DNA of 64,000 nt from Deinococcus frigens DSM 12807. Lineage in GTDB: Bacteria; Deinococcota; Deinococci; Deinococcales; Deinococcaceae. A program made the position numbers and the translations under genes. The stretch's first letter is position 1; every line of letters begins with the position of its first letter. This document shows, piece after piece, positions 14,271 to 25,031 of the stretch. The DNA is taken from contig NZ_JNIW01000002.1 of NCBI RefSeq assembly GCF_000701425.1, forward strand, positions 62,001-126,000. The letters are read 5' to 3'. The notes below the pieces were generated by a model, which saw only the letters and a list, made by a program, of their open reading frames with translations, was not told the origin of the DNA and made no database searches.

Positions 14271-15152
14271 TCACTGGGATTCCCGCTCCCAGGGCCATTT
14301 TCCAGGTGCCGCCGCTACCCCCAGCGCCCGCGGCCCGGTGTGGACATTCAGCACCGGATTGATGCCCACCGCGCCAGACCAGACGATGGGATGGCGACTC
14401 TTGAGCTGTTCCAGCAGGGCGTCGGTGTCCTCGCGCACGCTGCCGTATAGCAGGCCCAGGCGCAGCGGCGTGCCCTCGCCGAACTGGCGGGTGACCTGCT
14501 GGCCCACCGCCTCGATGCCGCCCTTGTAACTGCGGGCGCGGCCCACGTTGGTGTACGCGCCCGTCGCCCGGTCCACGGTGATCACCGGCTTCAGGTTCAG
14601 CAGCCCGCCCAGCGTGGCCTGCACCCGCCCGATGCGTCCGCCCCGGCGCAGGTATTCCAGCGTCTCGATGGTGAAATACAGCTCGGTTTCGGCCTGCACG
14701 GCGCGGACCCATTCCAGGGCAGTGTCCAGCGACTCGCCACGCAGCGCGGCGGTCTGCGCGGCATGGACCTGGAACGCCTGCGCCGCGCTGAGCGTGCCAG
14801 AGTCGTGCAGGCGCACATCTACCCCTTCCACCACGCTCTTGGCCTGGTCTGCGGCGTTGCGGCTGCCGCTCAGGCCCGCGCTGATGGTCACGGCCAGGAC
14901 CTGCGGCGCGCTGGCCCCACGGATGGCATCGGCCCATTCCTGCGGCGTCGGCTGGCTGCTGGTGGGGTGCTGGGGATTGGTTTCCAGTTCCTTGAAGAGA
15001 TCGGCGCGAGAAATCTCGTCGGTGCGGAAGCTCTTGTCCCCGAAATTGACGGAGAACGGCGCGACGGGAACCGCGTTGTTCAGCCCCTCGAAGGCGTCCA
15101 GCCCTCCATCGGTGGCGACGGCGAAGTGCTGCTTTTTATCTTGCTGTGTCAT
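14271..15152 (-). CDS. DegV family protein (fatty-acid-binding fold)
   Basis: A 293-residue cytoplasmic DegV/EDD-fold protein, a family whose characterised members bind fatty acids (FakB) for activation by a kinase. The features are VATDGGLD at the start (usual D-S-x-x-D type motif), [14 protein letters not shown] around residue 90 (the SGTY/SG-S loop), DSGTLSAAQ, and the helical [25 protein letters not shown] near residue 170 written here as RRGGRIGR plus [10 protein letters not shown]. The ATG (15152) overlaps the upstream TGA (ATGA) behind CAGGAG, so translation is coupled. Its own TGA coincides with the TCA flanking the 173-bp element. Confidence 0.9.
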   Translation of the reverse strand: MTQQDKKQHFAVATDGGLDAFEGLNNAVPVAPFSVNFGDKSFRTDEISRADLFKELETNPQHPTSSQPTPQEWADAIRGASAPQVLAVTISAGLSGSRNAADQAKSVVEGVDVRLHDSGTLSAAQAFQVHAAQTAALRGESLDTALEWVRAVQAETELYFTIETLEYLRRGGRIGRVQATLGGLLNLKPVITVDRATGAYTNVGRARSYKGGIEAVGQQVTRQFGEGTPLRLGLLYGSVREDTDALLEQLKSRHPIVWSGAVGINPVLNVHTGPRALGVAAAPGKWPWERESQ

Positions 15153-16033
15153 CTGATCTCCTGTGCGTTCATCTGCTCCACCAGTTTCAGCAGGGCGGTG
15201 TGGTCCTCGTGCGGGCCGACGAGCTGGGACGCGGCGCGGGTCAGGGCGGCCACCTGCGCCAGCACGGGGGCGCTGCTCCCCACCGCACGCACCACGTCCA
15301 GCGCGATGTCGGCGTCCTTTGCCAGCAGCCCCAGTCCGAAGGTAGGCGGAAAGGCGCGGGTCAGCACGCGGCTGGGGATCAGGTTCTCGGTGGCGTTGCT
15401 GCGCCCGCTGCTGGCGTTGATGACGTCCAGCGCCGCGCTCAGGTCCACCCCGCCCTTGCCCAGCGCTGCCAGTCCCTCGCCCGCCGCCCACAGGTTCACG
15501 GCCAGCAGCGCGTTGTTGACCGCCTTGACCGCAAAACCCGCGCCGGTATCGCCCACATGCACCGCCTTGCCCGCAAAGGCCAGTTCGCCGCGTACCGCTC
15601 GCACCTCGTCCGCCGGGCCGCCCAGCATCACGGTCAGGGTGCTTGCCTCCGCGCCGCTCACGCCGCCGCTGACCGGGGCGTCCAGAAATTTGACGCCGCG
15701 CTTTAGCAGCCGCGCCCGTTGAAGCTGCGCCGCGTCCGGGTGCCCGCTGGTGCAGTCCACCCAGAACGTGCTGGGGTTTATGTGGGCTTCCAGTTGCCCG
15801 ATGACCTCGTCCACATCCGCGCTGGTGGGCAGGCAGGTCAAAATCAACTGTGCCCCGCCGACTTCTTCCAGCGTTGCCGCCTGCGTGCCGTACCCGGCGG
15901 CGTGCGCCTGCGCCTTCTCTGCATGGCGGTTCCAGACCAGCACTCGGCCCCCGGTTGTGGCGGCGCGGCGGGCCAGGGCGGCGGCCATCGGCACGCCCAT
16001 CGCGCCCAGGCCCAGAAATGCGGCAGTCTTCAT
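15149..16033 (-). CDS. 3-hydroxyisobutyrate dehydrogenase-family NAD(P) oxidoreductase
   Basis: A 294-residue beta-hydroxyacid dehydrogenase. It begins with the Rossmann motif [13 protein letters not shown] (residues 5-17), carries the family [11 protein letters not shown] and [19 protein letters not shown] substrate loop, and the catalytic lysine in [14 protein letters not shown] (around residue 169). Substrates in the family include 3-hydroxyisobutyrate, tartronate semialdehyde and other short hydroxyacids; which applies is not visible. TAGCCT lies seven bases before the start on the minus strand (leaderless candidate). Its stop overlaps the degV start. Confidence 0.92.
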   Translation of the reverse strand: MKTAAFLGLGAMGVPMAAALARRAATTGGRVLVWNRHAEKAQAHAAGYGTQAATLEEVGGAQLILTCLPTSADVDEVIGQLEAHINPSTFWVDCTSGHPDAAQLQRARLLKRGVKFLDAPVSGGVSGAEASTLTVMLGGPADEVRAVRGELAFAGKAVHVGDTGAGFAVKAVNNALLAVNLWAAGEGLAALGKGGVDLSAALDVINASSGRSNATENLIPSRVLTRAFPPTFGLGLLAKDADIALDVVRAVGSSAPVLAQVAALTRAASQLVGPHEDHTALLKLVEQMNAQEIR

Positions 16034-16156
16034 CCTCTACAGGCTAGAGGGAATCGTCGGGGCAGTGGCTGAAATTGAACGCGGTGCAATCTTTAGAGGC
16101 GGGGCTGAGGCAGTGTTTGCCCCCTCCCTTCCCATTCTTTCTCCTGCTCAGAGCGG

Positions 16157-16188
16157 TAGGATGGGGCATGACGGCGGAGCAAATCTAA
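16157..16188 (+). promoter_or_regulatory. Leaderless -10 box and six-codon ORF (MTAEQI) coupled to the next gene
   Basis: TAGGAT (16157-16162) is followed after five bases by ATG (16168), which opens only six codons; its TAA (16186-16188) overlaps the ATG of the following gene (TAATG). An in-frame ATG for the large gene at 16161 is an alternative start. Confidence 0.4.
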
Positions 16189-17210
16189 TGGAGGCGGTGG
16201 CCTGGATCGTGCATCCGGCGGCGGGCCTGGCGCTGGCCCTGTTCGTCTCGGTGCTGTTTTCTGGGCGCGGGCGACAGTGGGAGGCGGTGGCCTTCGCGTC
16301 CGCCCTGCTGTTGCTGCTGGCCGTGCTGGGAGCCGACTGGGACGTGCATCCGGCGGCGGGGATGCTGCTGTACTATTTCGGCAGCGCGGCGTACGGCACC
16401 TGGCAGAGGCGCTGGCCCGCGCTGCTGGCGGCGCTGGGCGCGTCGGTCCTGTTCATGCTGGCGGGCGCGGGCTGGATGATCTATCCGCTGGCGGTGATGG
16501 TCATGATCTGGCTGTTCACCGCCGCCTTCTCGTTCGTCGGACGTGGAAACAGGTCTCCCGGTGGCTCAACGCCACCCGCTGCGTTGCCCGAACACGCCGG
16601 GGGATTCTCCTTCACCCGTCACTGGCCCAGTCAAAAGGGAAGAGAGAAAGTTCCGGCAGCGCAGGCGCAGAGCAAAGTTCCTCTCTCCAAAACGGCTGCC
16701 GCGAGTGATCCCTACACCGACTGGATGCGCGACAGCCGCCTGCCCGGCGAGGCCCGCGCGCAACTGGTGGCCCTGAACCTGCGGACGAGAGAGGCGCTGA
16801 CACACCTGTGCGGGCTGGGGCAGCAGGGGAGTGAGGCCCAGTATTCCGAAGCCCAGTATTCCGAAGCCCAGTATTCCGAAGCCCAGTATTCCGAAGCCCA
16901 GTATTCCGAAGCCCAGTATTCCGAAGCCCAGTACCTGGCCCGCGCCATCCGCGAGGAATACGTGCCCACCGCCGTCAATTCTTACCTGAAGCTGCCCCGC
17001 ACGCGGGCTGACACTGATCCCATCGAAGGCGGCAAGACGGGCCGCGATCTGCTGCGCGAACAGCTCGATCTGCTGCTGGACGCCGTGCAGAGCATCATCG
17101 ACACTTCCCTGAAGGCAGGCGGGCGCGAGATGCTAACCCACCAGCGCTTTCTGGAAGACCGCTTTGGCAAATCGGCAGAGGCCAGGCAAGCGGACGATCT
17201 CAAAGTCTGA
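16188..17210 (+). CDS. Membrane protein with seven-fold SEAQY repeat
   Basis: A 340-residue protein of unknown function. The first ~120 residues hold about four membrane segments ([67 protein letters not shown]). A low-complexity linker (~50 residues, Pro/Ser/Lys) follows, then a helical cytoplasmic region beginning [20 protein letters not shown]. Inside it seven consecutive SEAQY units (16830-16934) interrupt what is otherwise LGQQG...[21 protein letters not shown]. The last part weakly recalls XpaC-like proteins. GGAG lies 8 nt before this ATG; the stop overlaps the next start (TGATG). Confidence 0.7.
   Translation: MEAVAWIVHPAAGLALALFVSVLFSGRGRQWEAVAFASALLLLLAVLGADWDVHPAAGMLLYYFGSAAYGTWQRRWPALLAALGASVLFMLAGAGWMIYPLAVMVMIWLFTAAFSFVGRGNRSPGGSTPPAALPEHAGGFSFTRHWPSQKGREKVPAAQAQSKVPLSKTAAASDPYTDWMRDSRLPGEARAQLVALNLRTREALTHLCGLGQQGSEAQYSEAQYSEAQYSEAQYSEAQYSEAQYSEAQYLARAIREEYVPTAVNSYLKLPRTRADTDPIEGGKTGRDLLREQLDLLLDAVQSIIDTSLKAGGREMLTHQRFLEDRFGKSAEARQADDLKV
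16545..16690 (+). repeat. Intergenic-type repeat apparently inserted in frame
   Basis: This stretch encodes the low-complexity linker between membrane and helical domains. It has the CTCTC.../...GAGAG imperfect inverted repeats and skewed composition of the G+C-rich intergenic repeats elsewhere in the window rather than normal codon bias, and could be an element that landed in the coding sequence without breaking the frame. Confidence 0.35.
16830..16934 (+). repeat. 15-bp tandem repeat encoding SEAQY x7
   Basis: Seven tandem 15-bp units; the last six are TCCGAAGCCCAGTAT (final base C in the last), the first differs at the first two codons (AGTGAG). The unit is a multiple of three, so copy-number change would lengthen or shorten the protein without frameshift. 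Confidence 0.95.
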
Positions 17211-17755
17211 TGCTGTCCGTCGTTCGCCCCGCCACCCGCGCCGATGTTCCCGCCACGCTGGAGATTTACAACCACGCCGTGCTGCACACCACCGCCTCGT
17301 ATGATCTGGCACCCGCCTCGTTGGAAACCCGTGTGGCATGGTTTGACCACAAGCAGGAGGCAGGCTGGCCGGTCCTCGTTCTGGAGCAGGCGGGAGAAGT
17401 GGTGGGCTGGGCCACCTACGGCCCCTTCCGCAAGAAGCCCGGTTACGCGGGCACGGTGGAACACAGCGTCTACATTCGCGTAGGTCTGCGGGGCGCGGGT
17501 CTGGGAAGGTCACTGCTGACCGCGCTGATCGCGGATGCTACGGCCAGGGGTTTTCACGTCATGGTGGGCGGCGTGGACGCTGAGAATGCGGGCAGCCTGG
17601 CGTTTCACGAACGGCTGGGTTTTGTGCAGGTGGCCCATTTCCGGCAGGTGGGCCGCAAGTTCGGGCGCTGGCTGGATCTGGCCTTCCTGCAACTGACGCT
17701 AAACGAGGACGTGGGGGAGGGCGGATCATACGGATTCCGTTTGTTGCGTGGATGA
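17210..17755 (+). CDS. GNAT N-acetyltransferase (phosphinothricin-acetyltransferase-like)
   Basis: A 181-residue acetyltransferase of the Pat/YncA group. It starts VRPATRADVPATLEIYNHAV, has the strand GEVVGWATYGPFRKKPGYAGTVE in which the acceptor site lies (cited as VVGWATYGPF), the acetyl-CoA loop VGLRGAGLGRSLL (R/Q-x-x-G-x-G/A type) and NAGSLAFHERLGF. These enzymes acetylate small amines or amino-acid analogues. Its start overlaps the stop of the SEAQY gene. The final residues after GEGG-S (YGFRLLRG) and the stop are encoded by the 173-bp element copy 2; without the insertion the frame would read S-V-S-G then stop. Confidence 0.88.
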   Translation: MLSVVRPATRADVPATLEIYNHAVLHTTASYDLAPASLETRVAWFDHKQEAGWPVLVLEQAGEVVGWATYGPFRKKPGYAGTVEHSVYIRVGLRGAGLGRSLLTALIADATARGFHVMVGGVDAENAGSLAFHERLGFVQVAHFRQVGRKFGRWLDLAFLQLTLNEDVGEGGSYGFRLLRG

Positions 17756-17901
17756 ATCGGGACAGCGCCGATTCATCCACTCCACGTCCGGAACCCGTTT
17801 TTCTTCTGCTCGCTGTCTTGTCCAGAGCAGCGCCCATGAGGACGCTTGGACGCCCCCTCGGATTTCCAGGTGTTTCCAACACCTTCCAATCGGAGTCCGT
17901 A
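17729..17901 (+). mobile_element. 173-bp MITE-like element, copy 2
   Basis: Same length and orientation as copy 1, almost identical in sequence, flanked by TCA at 17726-17728 and 17902-17904. It is inserted into the 3' end of the acetyltransferase gene and supplies its last eight codons and stop; the convergent gene on the other side ends at 17906. Confidence 0.85.
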
Positions 17902-17905
17902 TCAG

Positions 17906-18328
17906 TCAGCGGATGAACCACACGATCAGGCGGGTGGCCTGCCCGGCGTCCTCCAGCGCCCGCGCAAAGGCGTCCCAGGCGTTGATCCGCTCCCTCAGTT
18001 CCGGCGCGGCGTGGGGCCGCATCCGCGCCAGATCGGGCCGGGTCAGACAGGTGTGCCCGGTAATGTCGCCGTCCTCGAACAGCAGATCGGCGCTGACCAG
18101 GGTGCTGAGTTGCGGGGGGTGCAGGCGGTCCGCCACATCCGAGACCCCCAGCAGTTCCAGCAATTCGTCAGCATTGGCAACGATGAAACGGGCCTCAGCC
18201 TGCCAGGGGCTGGGCTGCTCGGGCGTCAGCAGTCCTCCGGCCCGCAATGAAATACGCGCCGATGACGGCGAATCCTGCGGCGTCTCGGCTGGACTGCTCT
18301 CACAGATGACGACGGCCAGCGCCAGCAT
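17906..18328 (-). CDS. Hypothetical protein (140 aa) downstream of mqnC
   Basis: I do not recognise this protein. It is a soluble-looking alpha/beta protein with EARFIVANADELLELLGVSDVADRL in the middle (cited short: ARFIVANADELLELL), a DLLFEDGDITGHTC stretch, and a C-terminal helix EDAGQATRLIVWFIR. The start lies three bases after the mqnC stop, so it is translated from the same mRNA. Involvement in menaquinone synthesis is possible only by position. Confidence 0.6.
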   Translation of the reverse strand: MLALAVVICESSPAETPQDSPSSARISLRAGGLLTPEQPSPWQAEARFIVANADELLELLGVSDVADRLHPPQLSTLVSADLLFEDGDITGHTCLTRPDLARMRPHAAPELRERINAWDAFARALEDAGQATRLIVWFIR

Positions 18329-18331
18329 TCG

Positions 18332-19558
18332 CTAACCGGCGGCCCCGACGGCGCGGGCCTCTTCCGGGTTCGCCGTACCATCTGGACTCCTCTGGCGGCC
18401 CAGTTCGGCCTGCACATCGGGCCAGGCGATGATCTCGAAGCGGCTGTTGCGGATGGCGGGGGTGAATCCGGCGTCCACCGCGATGCGTACCAGCTCGCGC
18501 ACGGTGGCCCTGTGGCGTCCGCCGCCGCCCGCCGCCGAGACCACATTTTCCTCCAGCATGGTGGACCCCAGATCGTTCGCGCCGTAGTACAGCGCCGCCT
18601 GCGCCACCTTGAAGCCCTGTGCGGGCCACGACGCCTGGATGTTGGGGATGTTGTCCAGCGCGATGCGGGCCACGGCGAGCTGTTGCAGGTACTCGTGCGC
18701 GGTCGCGCCGGGGGCCTTGCCGTGCAGGCGGGTGTGTTCGGTTTGCAGGGTCCACATGGCGAAGCCCGAAAAGCCGTTGCCGCTGTATTCCCGGTTGGCC
18801 TTGTCCTGCTGCTCGCGGATCTTCAGCAGGTGGCTGGTGCGCTGGGCAAAGGTTTCTCCGAAGCCGATCACCATCGTGGCGATGGTATACAGCCTCTTGC
18901 GCTGGGCGGCATCGATAATGCGGAACCAGTCCTCGCTGCGAATCCGGGCCGGGGCGGCCTTGGCCCGCACGTCGTCTTCTAAAATCTCGCCGCCCGCGCC
19001 GGGCAGGCCGTCCAGCCCGGCCTCAATCAGCGTGTCCAGCAGCGCGTCCAGACTCAGCCCAAAGTTCTTCTCCATAAACAGCACTTCTTCGGGCGAGAAG
19101 GCGTCGATGCGGATGGTGGGGTGGTTGGCCTTGATGTGGCGCAGCAACCCGGTGTAGTAGTCCAGACCCAGCTCCGGATTCACGCCCCCTTGCATCAGGA
19201 TGCGGGTGCCGCCGACCTCCTCCAGCTCGACGATCTTGGCGCTGATTTCCTTGTAGTCCAGCGTGTAGCTGTCCTTCTGGCGCTTGGTGCGGTAAAAGGC
19301 GCAGAAGTTGCAGCCCACGTTGCAGACATTGGTGTAATTGATGTTGCGGTCGATCAGAAAGGTTACGGTGTCCGGATCACGCCGTTCCAGGCGCAGGGCG
19401 TTGGCAACCCCGGCGATTTCGGGCAGCGGCAGATGGTACAACGCCTCGATCTCGGCGGCATTTAGGCGTTCACCGCGCGCGGCCCGGTCCAGCACCTGAG
19501 CAGCCAGCACCGGCGTTTCCGACACCAGGGCAGATGGGGTGGATGAGTGGGCGATCAT
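18332..19558 (-). CDS. mqnC: Cyclic dehypoxanthinyl futalosine synthase
   Basis: A 408-residue radical-SAM enzyme of the futalosine route to menaquinone; it cyclises dehypoxanthinyl futalosine. The [4Fe-4S] cysteines are in NVCNVGCNFCAF (Cys79, 83, 86: CX3CX2C). The following YTLDYKEI, GGTRILMQGGVNPELGLDYY and GLDGLPGAGGEIL blocks are typical of MqnC rather than of the related MqnE or CofG/H. Length is slightly above the usual ~370-390 because of a C-terminal tail after QAELGRQ. On the minus strand TACGTT (19565-19570) lies six bases before the ATG (leaderless). Divergent from gnd. Confidence 0.95.
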   Translation of the reverse strand: MIAHSSTPSALVSETPVLAAQVLDRAARGERLNAAEIEALYHLPLPEIAGVANALRLERRDPDTVTFLIDRNINYTNVCNVGCNFCAFYRTKRQKDSYTLDYKEISAKIVELEEVGGTRILMQGGVNPELGLDYYTGLLRHIKANHPTIRIDAFSPEEVLFMEKNFGLSLDALLDTLIEAGLDGLPGAGGEILEDDVRAKAAPARIRSEDWFRIIDAAQRKRLYTIATMVIGFGETFAQRTSHLLKIREQQDKANREYSGNGFSGFAMWTLQTEHTRLHGKAPGATAHEYLQQLAVARIALDNIPNIQASWPAQGFKVAQAALYYGANDLGSTMLEENVVSAAGGGGRHRATVRELVRIAVDAGFTPAIRNSRFEIIAWPDVQAELGRQRSPDGTANPEEARAVGAAG

Positions 19559-19766
19559 GCCGTCAACGTATCATTCCGCAGGCAATGTCATTCCCGCCTG
19601 ACCTACTCTCGCTGCGCCCAGGCCGCCTCAAATACCGCAATGAAGATCAGCCCAAGTTTCTCCCAAGAAAGGGCGCGCGTATCATGCTTTTTGTCACGTT
19701 GGAACAGTCGGGGGAGCCTGAACGCACTGTATTGGAAGCGGTTCCCCCTCATGCGGAGGTGACCTT

Positions 19767-20839
19767 ATGAAAATGGGCATGATCGGTCTGGGCAAGATGG
19801 GCGGCAACATGGTCCTGCGCCTGACGCGCGGCGGCCAGGAAGTGGTGGGCTATGACCGCAGCGAGGACAGCGTGGCGCTGATCGAGAAAGAGGGCGCGCG
19901 GGGCGCACGCACGGTGGACGAGCTGATCGAGTCGCTGGGCGAACCCGGCAGCCGGGCCGTGTGGGTGATGGTCCCGTCCGGCAAGATCACCCAGTCGGTC
20001 ATCGACGATCTGGCAGAGCGCCTGGCCCCCGGCGACATCGTGGTGGACGGCGGCAACAGCAACTTTAAGGACACCATGCGCCGCGCCGAGACGCTGGGCG
20101 CAAAGGGCATTCATATGGTGGACGTCGGCACCTCTGGCGGCGTCTGGGGCCTGTCTGAGGGCTACGCCATGATGGTGGGCGGTCATGAGGAAGCCGTGGA
20201 GCGCATGCGCCCGGTACTGGAAGTGCTGGCCCCCACGCCCACCCAGGGCTGGGGCCGCATGGGGCCTTCGGGGTCCGGGCACTACGTCAAGATGGTCCAC
20301 AACGGCATCGAGTACGGCATGATGCAGTCCTACGCCGAGGGCTTTGAGCTGATGCGCCACAAGGAGGAATTCGGCCTGGACATGGCCCAGATCGCCGAGC
20401 TGTGGCGCTACGGCTCGGTGATCCGCTCGTGGCTGCTGGACCTGACCGCCGAGGCCCTCAAGAATTCGGCGGACTTCGATCAGCTCTCTGATTACGTGGC
20501 CGACAGCGGCGAAGGACGCTGGACCATCATCGACAGCATCGAGCAGGGCGTACCGACACCGGTGATGACCCTGGCCACCCAGATGCGGTTCCGCAGCCAG
20601 CAGGAGACCAGTTACGCCGGGCAGATGCTCTCGGCCATGCGCCGCGCCTTCGGCGGTCACGCGGTCAAGACCCTGGAAACCCCCAAGAAGGAAGGATTTG
20701 TGCCGGAAGTGGAGCCGGGCCAGCACCCCAAAGCCGCCGCGCCGGAGAACATCCCCGCCTCAAAGGGCAAGAATCAGGGCGACGGCTCCATGAAGGAGCA
20801 ACTGGGTGAGACCGGCCATGAACGCGTCAAAGGCAACGA

Positions 20840-20843
<4 letters not shown>
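19767..20843 (+). CDS. gnd: 6-phosphogluconate dehydrogenase, decarboxylating (short GndA/YqeC type)
   Basis: A 358-residue enzyme converting 6-phosphogluconate to ribulose 5-phosphate and CO2. Rossmann motif [13 protein letters not shown] (3-15), [13 protein letters not shown] and [16 protein letters not shown] substrate loops, and [13 protein letters not shown] with the catalytic Lys-Asn-Glu set. This is the shorter, typically NAD-linked form; the last ~55 residues (Lys/Pro/Gly-rich after VKTLETPKK) extend beyond the family core. GGAGGT stands six bases before the ATG. First gene of gnd-zwf-opcA-pgl; its TGA overlaps the zwf ATG. Confidence 0.95.
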
Positions 20844-22606
<1,763 letters not shown>

Positions 22607-22745
22607 GGGGGCTGCGCGGTCTGAAGGTCAAGAGGTCTGAAGTTCTAAGGGTCCAAGAGTTCAAGGGTCTAAGTCTCTTGACTCCTCTTCCCTTGTGGGA
22701 GAGGGAGGGAGCCGCGCAGCGGCGGAAGGGTGAGGGGGCCACCGG
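22607..22745. repeat. GGTCTAAG/TCTGAAG direct repeats and CCCTC...GAGGG inverted repeat
   Basis: Between zwf and opcA. The first half is a run of degenerate AAGGGTCTAAG-like units; the second half resembles the G+C-rich intergenic repeat family (TTCCCTTGTGGGAGAGGGA, GCCGCGCAGCGGCGG hairpins). No gene is supported here. Confidence 0.5.
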
Positions 22746-22823
22746 GCAGGCCCTGACCGTAAGCAAGTCACCCAGCGCTGACTCCATCTCCCAATCACCA
22801 CCTACCATCCACAGGACCTGCCC

Positions 22824-23765
22824 ATGACCGCTCCCACTGCCAGCACCCTCGGCCCCGTCGAAACCACCGTCCGCAAGGCGCAGGTGACGCTGGATGAGCT
22901 GTGGTCACAGACCAATGTGGAAACGCGGGCCTACACCGGCAATATCGTGGCCCTGACCGTCCGCAAGCATCTGGAGCGTGTGCAGGAGACGCTGGCGGGG
23001 TTGGAAGGCCGTTACGCCGGGCGGCAGATCATTGGCGTGATGGATGGCAGTGACGATCTGAACGTGCATGCCAGCCTGGTATCGCAGCACCGGGGGACCT
23101 TCGTGGAGCGGCTGACCCTGGATGCCAGTGCCGATCAGCTCCAGGGCGCAATCCTGCCCCTGCTGCGGCCCGCCACCGTCAACCACGTCTGGTGGGGCGC
23201 AGACACCAAGCTGCAGGGCCTGCTGCTGCGCGAGCTGACTGACATTGCCGATCAGGTCATCGCCGACAGCCTGACGCTGGACATTCCCCCGGCGCGGCAT
23301 TACGCCCTGGCCGATCTGGGCTGGAGCCGCTCGGCGAGCTGGCGCGAGGCGCTGGCGCAGGTCTTCGACACGCCCGACGCCGCCCGGCAGTTGCCGCTGG
23401 TGGACCGCCTGACCGTGCGTTATGCCGGAAGCAAGGAGCTGCCCGCCCGGCTGTACGCCGGATTCATCGCCGATACCCTGGGCTGGAAGGACTTGAGGAA
23501 CGTGGAGTTCAGGGCTGCCCGCTGCGGACGCGAGAACGGCGATCTGTGCGGTGTGGAGCTTGTGGGGGACGGCGTGCACTTCACGCTGGCTGCCGGAGAG
23601 GGCGAAACGGCGCGCGTTGAGGCCGTCTGGGACGATAAAAAGCATATCACTGAGGTCAACGTTCCCCGGATGTCGCTGGCCGAGGGCCTGGGCCGCGTGA
23701 TGGCCCGCCCGGAACGCGGCGAGATGTTCGAGCGCGCCTGGAAGCTGGCAAAGGCGACGCTGTGA
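22824..23765 (+). CDS. opcA: Glucose-6-phosphate dehydrogenase assembly protein OpcA
   Basis: A 313-residue protein of the OpcA family, which in cyanobacteria and actinobacteria activates or assembles Zwf. The sequence matches the family's layout: early TLDELWSQ, then [26 protein letters not shown] with the conserved tryptophans, and [19 protein letters not shown]. It stands directly after zwf and before pgl, the usual context. AGGA precedes the ATG. About 215 bp of repeat-like sequence separates it from zwf, so separate transcript processing is possible. Confidence 0.93.
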   Translation: MTAPTASTLGPVETTVRKAQVTLDELWSQTNVETRAYTGNIVALTVRKHLERVQETLAGLEGRYAGRQIIGVMDGSDDLNVHASLVSQHRGTFVERLTLDASADQLQGAILPLLRPATVNHVWWGADTKLQGLLLRELTDIADQVIADSLTLDIPPARHYALADLGWSRSASWREALAQVFDTPDAARQLPLVDRLTVRYAGSKELPARLYAGFIADTLGWKDLRNVEFRAARCGRENGDLCGVELVGDGVHFTLAAGEGETARVEAVWDDKKHITEVNVPRMSLAEGLGRVMARPERGEMFERAWKLAKATL

Positions 23766-23826
23766 GGGCGCTGAGGGAGACGTTATTTTCTTGCTTCTAT
23801 CTCTCATCAGTGAAGGGAAGCTGCCC

Positions 23827-24501
23827 ATGAACCTGCGTGTCTTTCCCACGGCGCAGGCCACGGCGGACGCGGTGGCCGACGCCTTTGCCCGCGCGGCGCG
23901 GGAGGCGGTCACGACACGGGGAGCTTTTCACGTCGCGCTGTCAGGCGGCAGCACACCCAAGCTGATGTACACCACCCTGCGCGCCCTGCCGGACATTCCC
24001 TGGAAAGCGGTCCACATCTATTTCGGCGACGAGCGCAGCGTTGGGCCGGACAGCCCGGACAGCAATTACGGCGCGGCGCAGCGCAAACTGCTGTCGTACG
24101 TGCCGGTGCCAGCAGGCCAGATTCACCGCTTGGAGGGCGAGCGTCGCCCGCTGGAGGACGCTGCCGCTGCATATGCGGCTTTATTACCACCGCAACTGGA
24201 CGTGAATCTGCTGGGCATGGGAGACGACGGGCACACCGCCAGCCTGTTTCCCGGCACGGCGGCGCTGGACGCGGGTGGGCGCATGGCCGCCAACTGGGTG
24301 CCGCAGCAGGATACCTGGCGACTCACCATGACGTTTTCTGAGATCAACGCGGCCCGTCAGCGCTGGTTGCTGGTGGCCGGAGAAAAGAAGACAGAAGCTC
24401 TGGCAGACGTGCAGGCCGGGCGCGAGAACCATCCCGTCGCGCGCCTTCAAGACCCGGTCTGGTTCGTGGATGCGGCGGCGGCGGGCAAACTCGGGAATTG
24501 A
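23827..24501 (+). CDS. pgl: 6-phosphogluconolactonase
   Basis: A 224-residue NagB/DevB-type lactonase hydrolysing 6-phosphoglucono-lactone. Landmarks: [15 protein letters not shown] (phosphate loop), [20 protein letters not shown], and [17 protein letters not shown], the diagnostic Pgl motif with the catalytic region. The start at ATG 23827 gives the normal length; the open frame extends 12 codons upstream without homology. Last gene of the pentose phosphate operon, so Gnd, Zwf, its assembly factor and the lactonase are made together. Confidence 0.93.
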   Translation: MNLRVFPTAQATADAVADAFARAAREAVTTRGAFHVALSGGSTPKLMYTTLRALPDIPWKAVHIYFGDERSVGPDSPDSNYGAAQRKLLSYVPVPAGQIHRLEGERRPLEDAAAAYAALLPPQLDVNLLGMGDDGHTASLFPGTAALDAGGRMAANWVPQQDTWRLTMTFSEINAARQRWLLVAGEKKTEALADVQAGRENHPVARLQDPVWFVDAAAAGKLGN

Positions 24502-24619
24502 GGGCTGGCCCTTCGCAAAGTCTCCTTTCGGCCTTGCCATCCGGGCGAAAGCGCAGGCATTGGCCGTGCCAACAAAGCTCCATCGGCTTTCGCTGGCACG
24601 ACAACCTCTGGCACGATAA

Positions 24620-24754
24620 TACGGACTCCGTTTGTATCATGCATAAACTGGAAGTGCGCCGGTTCATCCACTTCACGCCCGGAACCCGTTTTTCTCCTTC
24701 TCGCATCCGCCCGGATTTTCAGGTGTTGTCAACACCTTTCCATCGGAGTTTGTC
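24620..24754 (+). mobile_element. Divergent ~135-bp copy of the small mobile element (copy 4)
   Basis: Shares the left end TACGGACTCCGTTTG, the block CCCGGAACCCGTTTTTCTCC and the AGGTGTT/AACACCT hairpin with the 173-bp copies, but lacks about 38 bp of the centre and has a degraded right end (CGGAGTTTGTC). No flanking duplication is visible. In its first hairpin one T-A pair of the 173-bp copies is C-G instead and one C-G pair is T-G, so the stem is kept. Confidence 0.75.
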
Positions 24755-24987
24755 CTCTTGTTTTGTTTATCCAAATCTGACCTGCCTTCATACCCCCAAC
24801 ATCTGGCTGGGGCACCTGCCGGAAACGAGAGGGCCGATTGGCCGTTCTGTGTAGAAATGTCGTTTCTCTGCCCCGGCGCGCTCAGTCTGTGCCAGCGATT
24901 TGAGTCCAGGGGTCATCTCGACTGTCAGGAGCACGCTGCCTGAACGCTGGGAATCCTAAATCCTTGCCAAAAATGAGCCTATTACAC

Positions 24988-25031
24988 GGTGCCGGGAGGT
25001 CTCAAGTTGCGGTTTGAGACCTCCTGGCACC
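24988..25031. terminator. 18-bp inverted repeat between pgl and ychF
   Basis: Arms GGTGCCGGGAGGTCTCAA and TTGAGACCTCCTGGCACC pair with one G-T wobble around an 8-nt loop. It is 57 bp beyond the ychF stop on the minus strand and could end transcription from both sides, but neither side has a clear U-tract. Confidence 0.5.

Noticed and set aside
14095..14362. Short proteins encoded within the 173-bp element
   Set aside because: Frames shift among copies, have no ribosome sites, and are shared only because the element is repeated.
16830..16934. Possible CRISPR array
   Set aside because: The 15-bp units are contiguous with no spacers and encode SEAQY in frame.
19534..19770. 78-codon plus-strand frame between mqnC and gnd
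   Set aside because: It spans the divergent promoter region, has no homology, and ends inside the gnd ribosome site and start.
24856..24943. 29-codon Cys-containing ORF (MSFLCPGALSL...) between pgl and ychF
   Set aside because: No conserved feature and no proper start signal.
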